Shown: piece after piece, positions 12,148-24,264 of the stretch
How the letters are laid out: each line of letters starts with the position of its first letter
Position numbering within the stretch: the stretch's first letter is position 1
The notes under the pieces: generated by a model
Seen by the model: only the letters and a program-made list of their open reading frames with translations
Databases searched by the model: none
Told to the model about the DNA's origin: nothing
From: Fragilariopsis cylindrus CCMP1102
Lineage: Eukaryota > Bacillariophyta > Bacillariophyceae > Bacillariales > Bacillariaceae
Direction of reading: 5' to 3'
DNA: 50,923 bases
NCBI GenBank assembly: GCA_900095095.1
Contig: FMBT01000561.1
Span: 1-50,923, forward strand
Program-made: the position numbers and the translations under genes

Positions 12148-15100
12148 TCAGTAGTAAGGATAGTAACATTGATTACCTCCAGGGGTGTCACAAACCTGGC
12201 AGATATCGTCTCCCCTACAACCACTACATTTAGCAAGTTGATTCGTAGAGAATATATTGATAGACTCATTAGCAAAACATAAACCTCCCTATATATTGAT
12301 ATAAAAAACAGAACGAAGTAACGACGACAAGAAAAAGATGTACTTGTTAGATATTATATATTGCATATTAGATATTTTATATGTGGAACAACAGCAATTA
12401 ATATGATGATAAGATAGAGAAGGACAAAATACGTACAGTACTCGCAATGGCAATAATCAAGATCAATGCAATAACTGCCAAACTAACATTCAGAATGGTC
12501 CCAACAAAATGATATTGAAGATCCTTTTCTTGTGCCTTTTTCTTTTCGCGTAATATTCGTCGATCTCGCAATAGTTGATTTTGTTTTCTCTCTCCTGGTA
12601 TCGTAGGTGTTCTACCTCTACCGGAAGTACAGTACGAATGTGTGCTACTATTTGTCTCAACATTTGATTGTGTGCTTTTCGTTCTTTGTATGCTGGAGTT
12701 CCTTGACAGCGATGTCGTCAAAGCAGGCTTTCGGGTAGGCTTTTCTATCGTCTCTCGTGACTTCGTCGATTTGATAACCCGTGGAGGAGATAATGCAGTT
12801 TCAGGTATGGTAGTATTTTTCTCTTCATCGAAACTGGGTTCTGAAAAATCATCATCATCATCGTCGTCATCACCAAAACTGTGTCCAGAAAGAGAATCGC
12901 CGTCATCACCAGAATCAGAATCGCCATCGTACTGATGTCGTATTTTGGAACCAATTGGCGATTTCCTTCCGTTCATCTCCATATCGTCAGTTGAGTCTTG
13001 ACTCGAATAATACCTCGAGTTGTGACGTGAAGTTTCAAGAATCAATCGTCGACTTTTCTTAACATTTTCTAAACTTTCGTCGATTTGTTTTAATCTGTCA
13101 TTAGTTTCACGAAAAATACGAGCATTGACACGATATACTAAAAATTCAAAGAAGATAGCCAACGCTTCGATAACCCACATAGCAACCGCCTCAGCGATGC
13201 TATCGTCAAAGAACATTCCTATGGTGATGATAAATCCGATCGTTGGATTGACAATATTAAAGGGCATGCCCTTTTTAATAACGGGGATGATTTCGGCTAA
13301 AACTAGGACTATATATAGAGCCGTAACAACGCGAAACAGGATATCCCAATTTAAATCAAGGCTGGAAAACAAAACAAAAATAAGTGAGTCGTCAGTGTGG
13401 CAGTAAATTTGAGAGTTGAATTGATTGTAACAACTCACAGTATATCAAATATGGGATCATCACAACACTTAGTAGCACCCTTGTAGGTCGTAACAGCGAC
13501 CATGGCAGCAATAAAATCTAACAGCATGGCCGTCCACGTAAATAATCGAATATTTCGTTTGAGATCTGTCTCACCCTTGTGGGGTGCCAACAATCGCATG
13601 TACCTTAATGCTGATTTCCATTGTGGATCATCCTCGAAGAGATTTTCCTTGCTATCTACGGACATCTGAGAACGATTGCTCATATACGAATGATTAGAAA
13701 ATCCCAAGAAACTTCCCCTTGATAACTGCCTCTTTAAACTCGGTCTCGGTTTACTGGCTTTGTTGCTAGCTGTCTTTTCATTTTTGCTGTTGTCATTAAC
13801 GTCATTATTATCATCATTATCATCATTATCATCACTTTCATCATTATTATCATTATTATCATCATTATCATTATAACCATTATCACTACCACCGCCGACA
13901 TCAAATTTGATCGGTACTTCCTCGATCATTGAATCGTCGTCGTCGTCGTCGGTGGCGTAATGTACTTCAGCCGATCTATCAAATACGACCGAAGGACGAC
14001 GAGCCGAACAGTAGGACGAAGAATTAGTAGAATGCATAGAACTTTTGATGATCTCATCGTTGTTTCTACCACCACCACCACCACCACTATAGCCGACCGA
14101 GTAATGATTTGATGAAGTAGAAGAAGCAGAAGCTGTAGAATGGTGTGAATTTGCCGGTAAGGATTTGTTGTTTGTAAAATTATTAGTAATTGGAGGACGA
14201 TTCGGCTTTTGTTGATGATGAGAACTGGTTCGCAAAATACCTTGAGGTTTTGGTCTTTCTAATAATAGAGTTGGAGAAAGACTTCTACTACCACCACCGA
14301 TTCCTACTATCTTCTCTACTCGACGTCCTCGTCCCGGTCGTCGCTGATCGCCACCACCCCCAGTAGCATCGTCATCGTCGTCACTGTCACTGCCTCTTTC
14401 TTCGTCTCCTTTTAGATCTACGAAAAATTCTGATGATGATTTTGTTGTTTCTACCAACTCTTCCAACATTTCAACATGATCATTTGGTGTCATATCCTTA
14501 CTTCTTTTCCGTCGTAGTAAGGACAATAATAGTTGTTTCTGTTGTTGTTCTGTTGCTTGTTGTGGTTCTATATGCGAACTCTTTTCTTGTAACGATTGTG
14601 ATTGTTGTCGACGAATGAAACGAAGTGGTTGTCCTGCTGTTTTCTGTGATGCTGATGCTGATGATGCAGACTTTACCGTCTTACCTCCACCAATGGGGGC
14701 ACTCGCATTACGCTTCATACCTCTCCGAGGGGGTGGTCCACCACGAGTAGAAGAAAGCCGACCACCCCCGCCACTACCACCAATACCACCATTCCTTATC
14801 TTATTGGTGTTTGTACTACTAGTACTTGTAGAATTAGATGATCCCATCCTTTTCATTTCATTTAAATGATCCGCTGAAACACTTCGAACATTGGACATCA
14901 TTTTCTTTCTAGTTGCAAGACGAGTAGGAGGTACTAGTCGTTGTTGTTGTTTGTTTTGGTTGGTCGATGCCGATATCGATGATGACGGTGATGATAATGC
15001 AATACCACTTTTTCCTCTCATCAACCTATTATTATTATTCTTAATCTTATTCTTGTTGTTATTGTTGGTAGTATTAGTAGGAGTACTAGACGATATTGTT

Positions 15101-16887
15101 AATGATGATGACATTTCTGTTAAATAATCAGCTGAATTACTACGACGTGTGATACGACGTGGACTAAAGGATCTACTTTTTGAAAGTGATGATGATGTTG
15201 TTGTTAAACTCTGTTCGTCGTTATCGTCATCATGATCATCATGATCATCATTGTTATTGTCGACATCATCGTCGCTATCACTGATACTGACATCATCACT
15301 ATCGTCGCTATTATCAATATCGCAATCGTTACTACTAGTACGTTTCTGTTTCGGAACTGATACTTTAGTAGTACCATCAGGAAGAATTTTTAATTTACCA
15401 TTCGGATTATTAGTAGCAAATTTACTATTCTTTGTATTTTTTTTCCTTATCTTCACATTGTCATTATCATTATCATTCTCATCATAGTTTTCTTCATCAT
15501 CATCATTATCATCACCATTAAGATTCTTTTGAAAATAAGCGAATCTTACCGATGATGATAATGATGAAAAGCTCTTACTATTATTATTACTATCATTATT
15601 ATTGAGCGTTTTATTTCTTGGTCGTTTCTTTTTTTTTGGTTTACTACTAATAGACAACGAATCACCAGTTAAAATTGAAACTTCATCTGTATCATCTTTT
15701 TCATCTATTATAGATGATCCTGTTAATGTTGATGACACACTTCGTTTGATCTTTGCTCCTGGAATATGTTTTTTTCTATTCTTATAACTAGTATTCGACG
15801 ATCGTGATGATGTTTCTTCAGCAGATACAGTTCGTTGAATTTTTTTCAATGGTGTTGATACACTCCGTTGGATTTTATTTCTTCTTTTTGGTGGTGGTGG
15901 TGGATGTAAACGTAATGTTGGTGATAGGGATGCTACTGCTGCTGCTGCTGCTGCTACTACGTGCTTATGTTTTTCCTTTTTTGTACCTGTAGTAGTACCA
16001 CTACATAATGAAATTGTATCTTCAGCAGATATAGTTCGTTGAACTTTTTTTAATGGTGTTGATACACTCCGTTGAATTTTATTTCTTATTTTTGGTGGTG
16101 GTTTTGATTGTGGTGGACGTAATGTTGGTGATACGGATGCTGCTGCTGCTGCTACGTGCTTATGTTTTTCCTTTTTGGTCCCTGTAGTACCACTACTAAC
16201 GTTACTATGTTGTGAGGCTAATGATAATGCCATTGATGCTATTTTTTCCCCAGCAGATATATTTCGTTGAATTTTCTTCAATGGTGTTGATACACTTCGT
16301 TGAATTGTATTTCTACTTGTTTTTGGTGGTGGTTTTGGTGGATGTTTCTTTATTGCCATTAATGAAATTGTATCTTCAGAAGATACACTTCGTTGAATTT
16401 TATTTTGAACTTTTTTTAATGGTGTAGATACACTTCGTTTCGGTGGATGTTTCTTTATTGGTACTGGTACTGGTAATTTCATTTTCTTACCGTTACTACA
16501 AGAAATAATAGATTCTACATCATCGCTACTATTATTAGTATGATTAGTACTATCATCTATTTTCCATTTCTTAATTTTCTTTTTTATTATTCGAGGAGAT
16601 TCTGATGTTGATGTTGCTGCTACAGATGCGACTGCTGCTGCTTTCTTCTTCACTACCGGTGTTGCTGCTGCTGTTGCTGCTGCTGCTACCTCTGCTGCTG
16701 CTGCTGCTTTTGTCGTCGTCTTTTCAATTACCTGTTTCTTTTTCTTCTTTTTCTTCTTTTTACTACCAAATGTTGTCGAGGTTTCTATAGTTCCTGTTCC
16801 TGTACAAGCAGTATACATATCATCATTATCATTATCATCAGCCGCCGCCGAGGATGCTACCCTTTTAATCTTGTTTCCGGCTGCCAT
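12148..16887 (-). CDS. Multi-pass membrane protein, three exons, RSVSTP repeats
   Basis: Exon 1 is 16887-13439, exon 2 13361-12437, exon 3 12288-12148. Intron 1 (77 nt) has GTGAGT...CCAG and intron 2 (148 nt) GTACGT...TATAG; both keep frame, giving 1504 residues. The long N-terminal half is basic and low-complexity and contains four exact RSVSTP motifs (residues 151, 197, 273, 341) plus related RSVSS, RSNSA and RSVSA sites. One hydrophobic segment lies at the end of exon 1 (AMLLDFIAAMVAV), three in exon 2 (for example RVVTALYIVLVLAEIIPVI), then a charged coil, an Asp-rich linker and a last segment (VSLAVIALILIIAIAST). Exon 3 adds a Cys-rich tail (CFANE, KCSGCRGDDICQVCDTPGG). I do not recognise the family; the large cytosolic domain looks like a phospho-regulated scaffold. 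Confidence 0.72.
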
Positions 16888-17509
16888 GGTATGGTTCTTC
16901 TTCTTCTTCTTCTACCAGCTTCTGCTTAAATTTAATCGATCAAACGAACAATGAATCATATCCTCCCAATCATTTAATTTAATTTGTACTATTAAAGATC
17001 GCGACCGACGTCGTTGTCGTACTGTTCCAGTCCAGTTCAGTTCAGTTCAGGTTGTTAGTTGTTCATTTACAATTACTTCTTGGAATCGCGATTATCAAAT
17101 GGGTTCGGCGATTTAAAAGGATGGATGATTTAGTATCTGTGCGTTTTTTTTAATTTTATTATATATCTTGAATTACAAATTGAAAATGGGCAACAAAAGC
17201 AAGCAACAGATCGATCCAAGAACAAGCAACGACAAAAGGGTTCTCTTTTTCAGTGGGATGGTTCATTTTTCCCGGTGAAATTCAACGAAAAAACGTCGTG
17301 TTAGTTCAGTTGTCCTCCGGTAAAACAATCATAACAGCATGAAATGAAAATGACTAGATTAAAAACAAACATTTTTGTATAAGGGTCCTGCCTCAAAAAT
17401 TAAATTCTTTTATTGCCCCAAAGTCATTTCCCATCTCATTCCATTCATTCATCGCTTTGCATTGCCTGCAATACGACGTAATGTAAGTTACCAGTACAAA
17501 ATTTAACCT
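16888..17509. other. 5' flank of the multi-pass membrane gene
   Basis: No gene seen. It contains a cttctt run just before the ATG and gttcagttcagttcag at about 17036-17050. CpG is present at ordinary density, unlike the block that follows. Confidence 0.4.
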
Positions 17510-18580
17510 ATGCCTACTACAACTACATACAGACCAGTCACTCCAGACAATGGCAAGAACTTACTCTTTTGCAACATAACAATTAGTATAGAAGTTGCAT
17601 CCATGTATTTATTCAAGAACAACCCCACAAACTGGTGTGAAGGAACTACTGGATCATAGCCCACTAATAAGGCAGCTAGCTAGCTAACAGTTAATTTGCA
17701 CCAAATACTTAAACCAGCACAAACCAACTTGAAGCAGTAATATAATCATTGGTCAAATCATTCTCAAGGCTATAACTAACTGACTGATTGGTTGGTACAT
17801 AAAAAATGACACATGGGAGAGTTTTTCACTGTGTTGACAAATATTATGGTGGGCAGAAAAATTTCCATCAATTGGTACACACAAAATGACAAATGGATAC
17901 AAGAGTTGTCATTGCCTGCATATACACATGGAAGAGTTATCCACTGTGATTCAAGTGCAAAACCCTTGCATCATTTTGTGTTGAATACATAGACAGTGTT
18001 TTAACAGCAAGACTTCCTGTCACAAGTCCTGCCCTACTACTACACTGTATGTAGCTGCTCCTCGTAAGTAGAGTCTGTGACTTTCCTTGCCTATTCTTAG
18101 AATTTTGAGAACTCATGCACCAGCTATCTCACTCACACAATAAGAAGTTGCACTTTTTGTGCAAGCTATACTGGCAAGCAAATTTTCTGTCGCCTACTAG
18201 CCATTAAACAATAACAACAACAAATTGTAAGGGTTTGTTTGGTGGGATGAAAAACTAAATGCTATCTACCAGTATTGTTGCTGGGACAAGCAGTGTGCAA
18301 ACAATCAAAAGAGACACAATATGTGTGCTTTCTACAGATATACCAACAGTGCACTTTAAAATATACATTGGAAAGAAATAAGATTGAACACAGCAGCATG
18401 TAGAGGTGTGATATGTGTTGCTTTTTTTCTTGGTGGGATAGCATAGGTTAGGTGCTGCTGTACAAGCAAGGAAGGCATACCAATTAATGAAAACTATTGG
18501 ATAAGTAGCTAGCTAGGTTCTTCACAATAGTATATGACTATACAAGCATCTTACAAAGATATTAGTTTTGTACAATTATG
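17510..18580. other. CpG-poor non-coding block A
   Basis: By eye I count only two CpG between 17521 and 18540, though C and G are not rare and TG/CA are frequent. Coding DNA on both sides has many CpG. No reading frame is convincing. An imperfect internal repeat is visible: ttggtacataaaaaatgaca at about 17791 returns near 17872 as ttggtacacacaaaatgaca, each followed by a gagtt...cactgtg segment. Likely a decayed, once-methylated repeat or mobile element, though the type cannot be told. Confidence 0.6.
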
Positions 18581-18683
18581 AACTTTTATAGGGATACGAT
18601 TATTTATACTGTACACTGAAATCTTTTATATCGAATTTTAATTGTGAGACACGTATAATATATAGGGTCGTCAAAGTTTTTAG

Positions 18684-19541
18684 TTAAAAGAGAAAGAAGT
18701 AGACAACTCCTCCTACCAATAGTAACGATGTAGGATGATGCATGTTCCAATTATTGCTGATGGAATATGAGCTACTGCTATCTGTAGAGTCAAATATATC
18801 AGTCTCGAGGACAGAATACATTGATGTTTGGATAGCCAAAGTTTTATTGAAATTCTTGGTTGCATTAGCACCGCCAATATACGTGATTACATTATTGGTG
18901 TAACCTTCTTTGGAGTTAGCGCTAAATGGTACATATACATTACTGTCACTATAAATAAGGGGTGTATAACGGTATTTAGAATGTTCGAAATCGTCGATGT
19001 TGTCGTCGTCGGTGGTAAAGTCGTCGTCGTCGTCCGTTGAATTACATACACCATCCTTGTCTGCGATAGAATTGTTAACTTCTAAAAGAAATCCGTCAAA
19101 GTCTGTGTCATTAGCATATTGATAACAATTGTATACGGTATTGAAACCAAATGTATTCAAACCATATTCAATCGAGCATCGTTCATTGTATGGCATAAAC
19201 ACGTCTCCGTCTAAGAAACTATCCCCACAACCATACGATACACCTAAATGTTGGAACCATGAGTAATTTTCGGGATCAGGGTTATTATCGACAGAGGATA
19301 TGTACGGATTACATACTAATGCCATTTCTACATTCCTATTTCCTGTATAGATTCTGGGGCCATAGCTGAAGAAGGCCTGACAACTGATTTTATGACATTC
19401 ATTATCGTAACCACAAAATGATGCGTTTCCACACATATCTGGTTGGTCATCAGTGCAGCTGGTAGCAGTCGAAGTACCAGCAAGCAGTAGTACGGTTGCT
19501 ATAGCGATTTTCGACGTTAGAAATATAAGTTTTGTCATCAT
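18684..19541 (-). CDS. Secreted Cys-containing protein, probably GPI-anchored
   Basis: 285 residues from tandem ATGs at 19541 and 19538. The N-terminus is a signal peptide ending near STATSC. The ectodomain has paired Cys (CTDDQPDMCGNASFCGYDNEC, then KISCQAFF, LVCNPY, YGCGDSF, ERCSIEY, YNCYQY) and several N-glycosylation sequons (NAS, NYS, NDT, NNS). An acidic run (DDDDDFTTDDDNIDD) is followed by a Ser-rich stretch and a short hydrophobic C-terminus (LLLVGGVVYFFLF) without a charged tail, as in GPI-attachment signals. That places it on the cell surface. I do not recognise the family. Confidence 0.6.
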   Translation of the reverse strand: MMTKLIFLTSKIAIATVLLLAGTSTATSCTDDQPDMCGNASFCGYDNECHKISCQAFFSYGPRIYTGNRNVEMALVCNPYISSVDNNPDPENYSWFQHLGVSYGCGDSFLDGDVFMPYNERCSIEYGLNTFGFNTVYNCYQYANDTDFDGFLLEVNNSIADKDGVCNSTDDDDDFTTDDDNIDDFEHSKYRYTPLIYSDSNVYVPFSANSKEGYTNNVITYIGGANATKNFNKTLAIQTSMYSVLETDIFDSTDSSSSYSISNNWNMHHPTSLLLVGGVVYFFLF

Positions 19542-19736
19542 AGATTTATTCTTTTTCTTTGGTTTGATTTTATGATTGTATTTCTTTCAGTATCGTTTAC
19601 GTTTTTTATATGAAACTTTTCACGTGAAGCTGTAATAAAGTACAATTTTGTAACCAGTGTTATTCGTACGACAGTAATGCAGTTGTATGTTGGCACGAAT
19701 GAAATAACGCGCGTCTGAACCCTTTTCTAAGCGGCT

Positions 19737-20501
19737 ATGCTATGCAATCTCTCACAAATATTCGAACTATTATGGCGAAGGTTTCAAATTGTAGCTACCC
19801 TTCTACTATCACTTGTAGTATCATTGGTGTTGGCCACCGATTCTCACCAGCATCGAGGAATCCGAGGAGGAGGAATCGATCAAAAAAAAAAACGACTTGA
19901 AGCCAAAACAAAAACAAATGACAATCCTTCTCGCAAATTGAATTTAGTTCGGAATCAAATCAAATCAATATTCCTATTCCCGTCGTCGATGGCGGTTCCA
20001 CATACATTTCTTTCGAAATCAGTTATACGGTACAGATGTCAATAGAGGCTTTTTAATCCAAGAACAGGATCAGTAAAACAAAGCTCTCAATAAAGATAGA
20101 AAAAGTAGGAAAAATAAAAAGGACAAAGCCATCCGACTTTCTTCTAGACAACCGAGTAAAACTCCAAACAAAAATGCTCCGAATGATGACATTTCCTTAT
20201 TGCCGTCCTCTGAACCATCTGCGAGTGAAGCACTACGCAACTTCGTTACCGGTAACCCATCGTCTGATTCATTATTGGGTCGTCCTTCACATGTTCCCAA
20301 GTATTTTTTCCAGTGATGACCCATCTTTCCAGCCTTCATATCACAACGGATCATCCCTCCAACTATGAATGTAGAACTTTCATCGAATCCATCATCTTCA
20401 CAACCAACTGCGGACCCTCCTGCTGCGGGTGATGATCCTCCTGATGTGTCATCAGCACAAGTAGTAGCAGGCCCAAAGGCCAAGGCGGGTGTCGACATGT
20501 G
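19737..20501 (+). pseudogene. Possible broken Pro/Ser-rich gene with signal anchor
   Basis: From ATG 19737 the plus strand gives a hydrophobic segment (IVATLLLSLVVSLVL) and a basic stretch to TAG at about 20043. Further along, other frames give basic and Ser/Pro-rich sequence (IRLSSRQPSKTPNKNAPNDD, SSDSLLGRPSHVPKYFFQ, NPSSSQPTADPPAAGDDPP) to TGA at 20499. The composition fits the PS-rich membrane proteins elsewhere in the window, but at least three breaks are needed. The opposite strand carries one unbroken 142-codon frame over the same DNA, so at most one of the two readings is right. Confidence 0.3.
20070..20498 (-). CDS. Hypothetical 142-residue protein, alternative to the plus-strand remnant
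   Basis: It starts at ATG 20498 close to a tatttatatatc TATA-like stretch and ends at 20070. The first 100 residues are Gly/Ser/Asp-rich with four Cys (TTCADDT, AVGCEDD, MIRCDMK, GTCEGR); the last 40 form two hydrophobic segments (FGAFLFGVLLGCL, LSFLFFLLFLSLL). It resembles nothing I know. It may be only the antisense of a decayed Ser/Pro-rich gene, whose codons give open Gly/Asp/Glu-rich antisense frames. Confidence 0.3.
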   Translation of the reverse strand: MSTPALAFGPATTCADDTSGGSSPAAGGSAVGCEDDGFDESSTFIVGGMIRCDMKAGKMGHHWKKYLGTCEGRPNNESDDGLPVTKLRSASLADGSEDGNKEMSSFGAFLFGVLLGCLEESRMALSFLFFLLFLSLLRALFY

Positions 20502-20612
20502 ATATATAAATAGTAAAGTTTTTTTCGATTCGTTCTTATCTCTTTCTCTATGCTGATTCTAACTCTCTTAGCAGTTCCAGCAGTACACGCGTTGCAATGA
20601 TATCTCTGTCTT

Positions 20613-20616
<4 letters not shown>

Positions 20617-20678
<62 letters not shown>
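20617..20678. repeat. (CT)n microsatellite, interrupted
   Basis: Two long CT runs are split by ttcgcac at about 20645-20651. They lie between the doubtful locus at 20 kb and the flavoprotein gene. Confidence 0.9.
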
Positions 20679-20680
<2 letters not shown>

Positions 20681-21123
20681 GTTCCGTCTTGTTGTGCTTT
20701 TGTTTAGCTACGGGGCGAATGTGTCTTTTTTTGTGAATAGATTTTTTGCAGACGGGCGCCATACGTACCGTTTATGATTTTTATTACAGTATATTGGGGG
20801 AAGATTGATAGTAATCTAGTCGGATTTTGCACAAATCGTAACTCTGATCTCGCTCCCCCTTTACTTTATTATTACACACTTTTCGCCCATCCAAACAATC
20901 AATCACATAAAAATCAAGATCTTTAAATTTTAAATAATCTTCACATCCATCCATCATCTCAATTTTTTTAAAGGACTGACAAGACTATTCCAGCGAGGAG
21001 GGAATAGGGGGATAAAGTCAAAGATCCCTCGAGAGATCAAATCATAGCACGAACACTACTGCACTCGGTTCCATCAACAAGAAGCATCATATATCCTACA
21101 AGATAAAACATTAAAAAAAAAAA

Positions 21124-23481
21124 ATGGGATTCTCCGAGGATAAAAAAAACGACGATTATTATAATAACGATAATCGTAGTAGTGTTCGTGATGATCGTAG
21201 TACTAGTTTTGATGCACTCGTAGTCGGTGGAGGAATCATGGGTGTCTGTATTGCCCGGGATCTCGCATCATCTGGATACAAGGTAGCAATTGTCGAACGA
21301 GATGCATGTACGTGATTGATTATAATTGTATCCTATAAATGCATGTATATAGTTGTATGTTTATGGTATGTGGTATGTGTTGAGCTGAACAAATTTTTGA
21401 CGTCTATTCATTATCACACAAAGTCACTCCACCGCACTCACTCAGTCAGTCAGTCCGTTGTTTATTTCTTTTTTGTGTGTCATTCTGATAATACATATTG
21501 ATAACATTTTTATTATATATTACCTAATCTCGACCACTGTAGCCCTCGGTGGAGTGTGGATACACAATAACTATCCGGGATTGCGACTTCAGGGTGTAGG
21601 TACAGCTTGGCGATGTCTTTCTTTGGCTCCAGATTTTCATAAACAAGCAAATAACAATAATCACGATATAATACAAAATAACAATAGCAAGGACCATCAA
21701 ACTACTACTACGAAGATGAACAAAAAGATGAAAACGGAATCATCGTTTGAACCTGACTCACGATTGTTGTATTGTCCATTGGCGTCCGAAACTCTATCCT
21801 ATATCCAAAGCATGGCGGATCATCCAAATATCACCGTATTTACAAATACTTCCTATGAAGGTCTTGTGAATGTGAATAAGAAGAAGAGGGACGATAACGA
21901 CGACGACAACAACGGGCAGCAGCAGCAGCAGCAGCAGCACAGTGCAAAACTATGTTCTACAACGATTGATTCAACTCCAAATAATACAAATACTATGAAT
22001 AGTATTAAGAATATTTTCGGTGGTGGTGGCGGTGGAATAACAACAACGCAAAAAGAAGAGAACAAGAAGAAGAGAGTGGTAAAACAAGTCGTCTCTGCCC
22101 AAACCATTATTCTAGCTGTAGGATATACGACACATAATTCTGGAAAACCATGGATGCCCATTGATCGAACCGCCGTCACGAATGGTGCCACGATAATTCA
22201 TTCGGCAGAACTTTCCGGTAGTGCAGCACTACTATCATTCAATAATAATAAGAATAACAATACAGCAACAACAATAACAACCACCTCCAATAATAATCAT
22301 AATCACCAACAAAATTCAAATGCCATTGGAACAACCTACGTAGTGGGAGGACAAAAAGCAGCAGTCGAGGTACTAAAAAGCTTGAATCCTTCTACCGAAA
22401 ATAATAATAATAATAATGTACTATGGGCACTCCGTCGTCACGGAATATTTCTCAAGAGAGAGGTCATCGATGAGGCGCTTGCTGTTACAACAACCAATAC
22501 AGATACAGATGATGCTCCAACAATATCGTGGATCATGTCACGCATCGTTCGTCTCGTTCCTACATTGATCTACTTCGGTAAATTCCAGATGGCAGAAAGT
22601 ATTCTAATGGCTTTGGGAATGGGAGTTCGGGTGGGTGAGAATGCTAATGTCGATGCCGATGCAACGCCAACGAAGTGCCTTCCTTTCGTGGTGGCATTGT
22701 GCGCCAGGAGGATATCGATCACGCTCTAAAATTCAAGCAAACCATCATTACCAATGTGGGCATTAATTCAAAGGGTGCCGTCGTGTTGAAACGGAATAGG
22801 AATAATAATGGTGATGATGGCGGCAATGATGAATCATCCGATATGGTAGTAGGCCCGAATGATCGAATTATATTTTGTACTGGACAGAGAACGGGACAAA
22901 GCACAGATGATTATATGAACATGGCTGTTGACCATTCAAAAGATGGCTTGTTTGTTGCCCTGCCGTACTCTAGCCAAGCTTGTTCTGCCGCTGCATATAC
23001 GACGAAACTCGTCCTGGACTATCTCGATGGCGATAGCAATAGCAATAGCAATGGCGGTGGCGGTGATAGCCTTAGTAATAGTAATAGTAAGTCTACCAGT
23101 AACAGTACAAGTAGCGAGAACTATTCCTCGGGCAAATTTAAAGCTTCGTTGGAAGAACTTGCCTCGCACGTCCGTCAAGTCCCTAGCGGCGGCAGCGGCA
23201 ACAGCAACAACGAATGGACAAAAGTCGTTGTGATGCTTTCCGGCGTTGGGTTGCAATTTCCAAATCAAATATTGCCAAGCGTGCGAGGTGACTTGGCAAT
23301 GTCTCCTCATTGGACTTCTTCCAAGGTATTGGGCCAAAACCTTGACGCGAGAGCCACCCTGAAGGAATTTGCCAAGCCGGACTACGGGGGATTATACACA
23401 ATGGCAACAGTAGGAGTAACACTATTGGGATTTCGTTTTGCGAAGCGACGTTTCTTGGAGTTGCCGACATTCAAGAAGTGA
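21124..23481 (+). CDS. FAD/NAD(P)H monooxygenase-like oxidoreductase
   Basis: Such enzymes use FAD and NADPH to oxygenate soft nucleophiles. Exon 1 is 21124-21307, a 235-nt intron follows (GTACGT...CTGTAG), and exon 2 starts at 21543; the join gives ERDASLGGVWIHNNYPGLRL. The FAD Rossmann motif is VVGGGIMGVCIARDLASSGY. Further motifs are TIILAVGYTTHNSGKPWMPI (the ATG-like turn), TTYVVGGQKAAVEVLKSL (second nucleotide fold) and DRIIFCTGQRTG. A C-terminal hydrophobic stretch (TMATVGVTLLGF) with a basic end may anchor it. Between about 22660 and 22678 the frame shifts by one lost base (ATPTK / VPSFRGG); with it restored the protein has about 707 residues. Poly-Asn and Ser inserts lie between conserved blocks. 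Substrate unknown. Confidence 0.72.
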
Positions 23482-23759
23482 CGACGCAACACATGGACTT
23501 GGCATTGGCATTGGCATTAGCATTGACTTGACTATGATAACGGAAAGCTATAAGTATGACAACGGTCGATTTTCTAAAATATTTTCAAAAAGAAGGCAAA
23601 AGCAACAACGCATTCCTAAATATATCATAATCTTTTCAAACCGCGACTAATACACATTGCAACACTGGATAGTACACACTACTATCGTAGTATGTAAAGT
23701 TCATTGGAATAAAAATAATAATACAAATAACATAGAATTTTACATTGTAACAAAAAATA

Positions 23760-24035
23760 ATGGCAGCTGGTCCAACTAATACTGGTTTGGCATTCTTCTA
23801 TTTAGCACCGTATAGCGAATCGAGGTGGTTGCGTGATAATGACATCACATCAAGCGCCTTCTATAGAACAATGAAAAAATATCAGTCCAAGATTACGCAC
23901 CCACGAGAACCTTTGAATCGAAGCAGGGGGTGTCCGATGAAAGCCTTTGATGCAGATGATGGGGTTAAGTTTAGCGAGCAAGACTATAGTGAGCAACACA
24001 GTGGCGACGAAGTCTCACATACCCAAGGTTTTTAG
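23760..24035 (+). CDS. Hypothetical 91-residue protein
   Basis: ATG to TAG, hydrophilic except for a short LAFFYLAPYSE near the start; no signal peptide, no motif I recognise. It lies between the flavoprotein and the minus-strand Cys-module gene. It could be a small gene or a chance frame; the rest of 23482-24264 holds nothing else I can support. Confidence 0.25.
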   Translation: MAAGPTNTGLAFFYLAPYSESRWLRDNDITSSAFYRTMKKYQSKITHPREPLNRSRGCPMKAFDADDGVKFSEQDYSEQHSGDEVSHTQGF

Positions 24036-24264
24036 CGGTTTTAAGCGTGATCTAGTAACAGCGTTTCGACAACGTGGGGATATGATCAACCCCGTCGTGT
24101 TTTTTTGATCCTATATATACATACGAGCAAACGCAATATGCAACCACTATATCTATTAAATTATTCCATAATAGTATTAACACAGAATTTATATTTATAA
24201 ATTCAATTTACATATGTAGAATTCGCGTTCATTTTATCCTATTTCTCCTCATTCTTTAGTCCTA

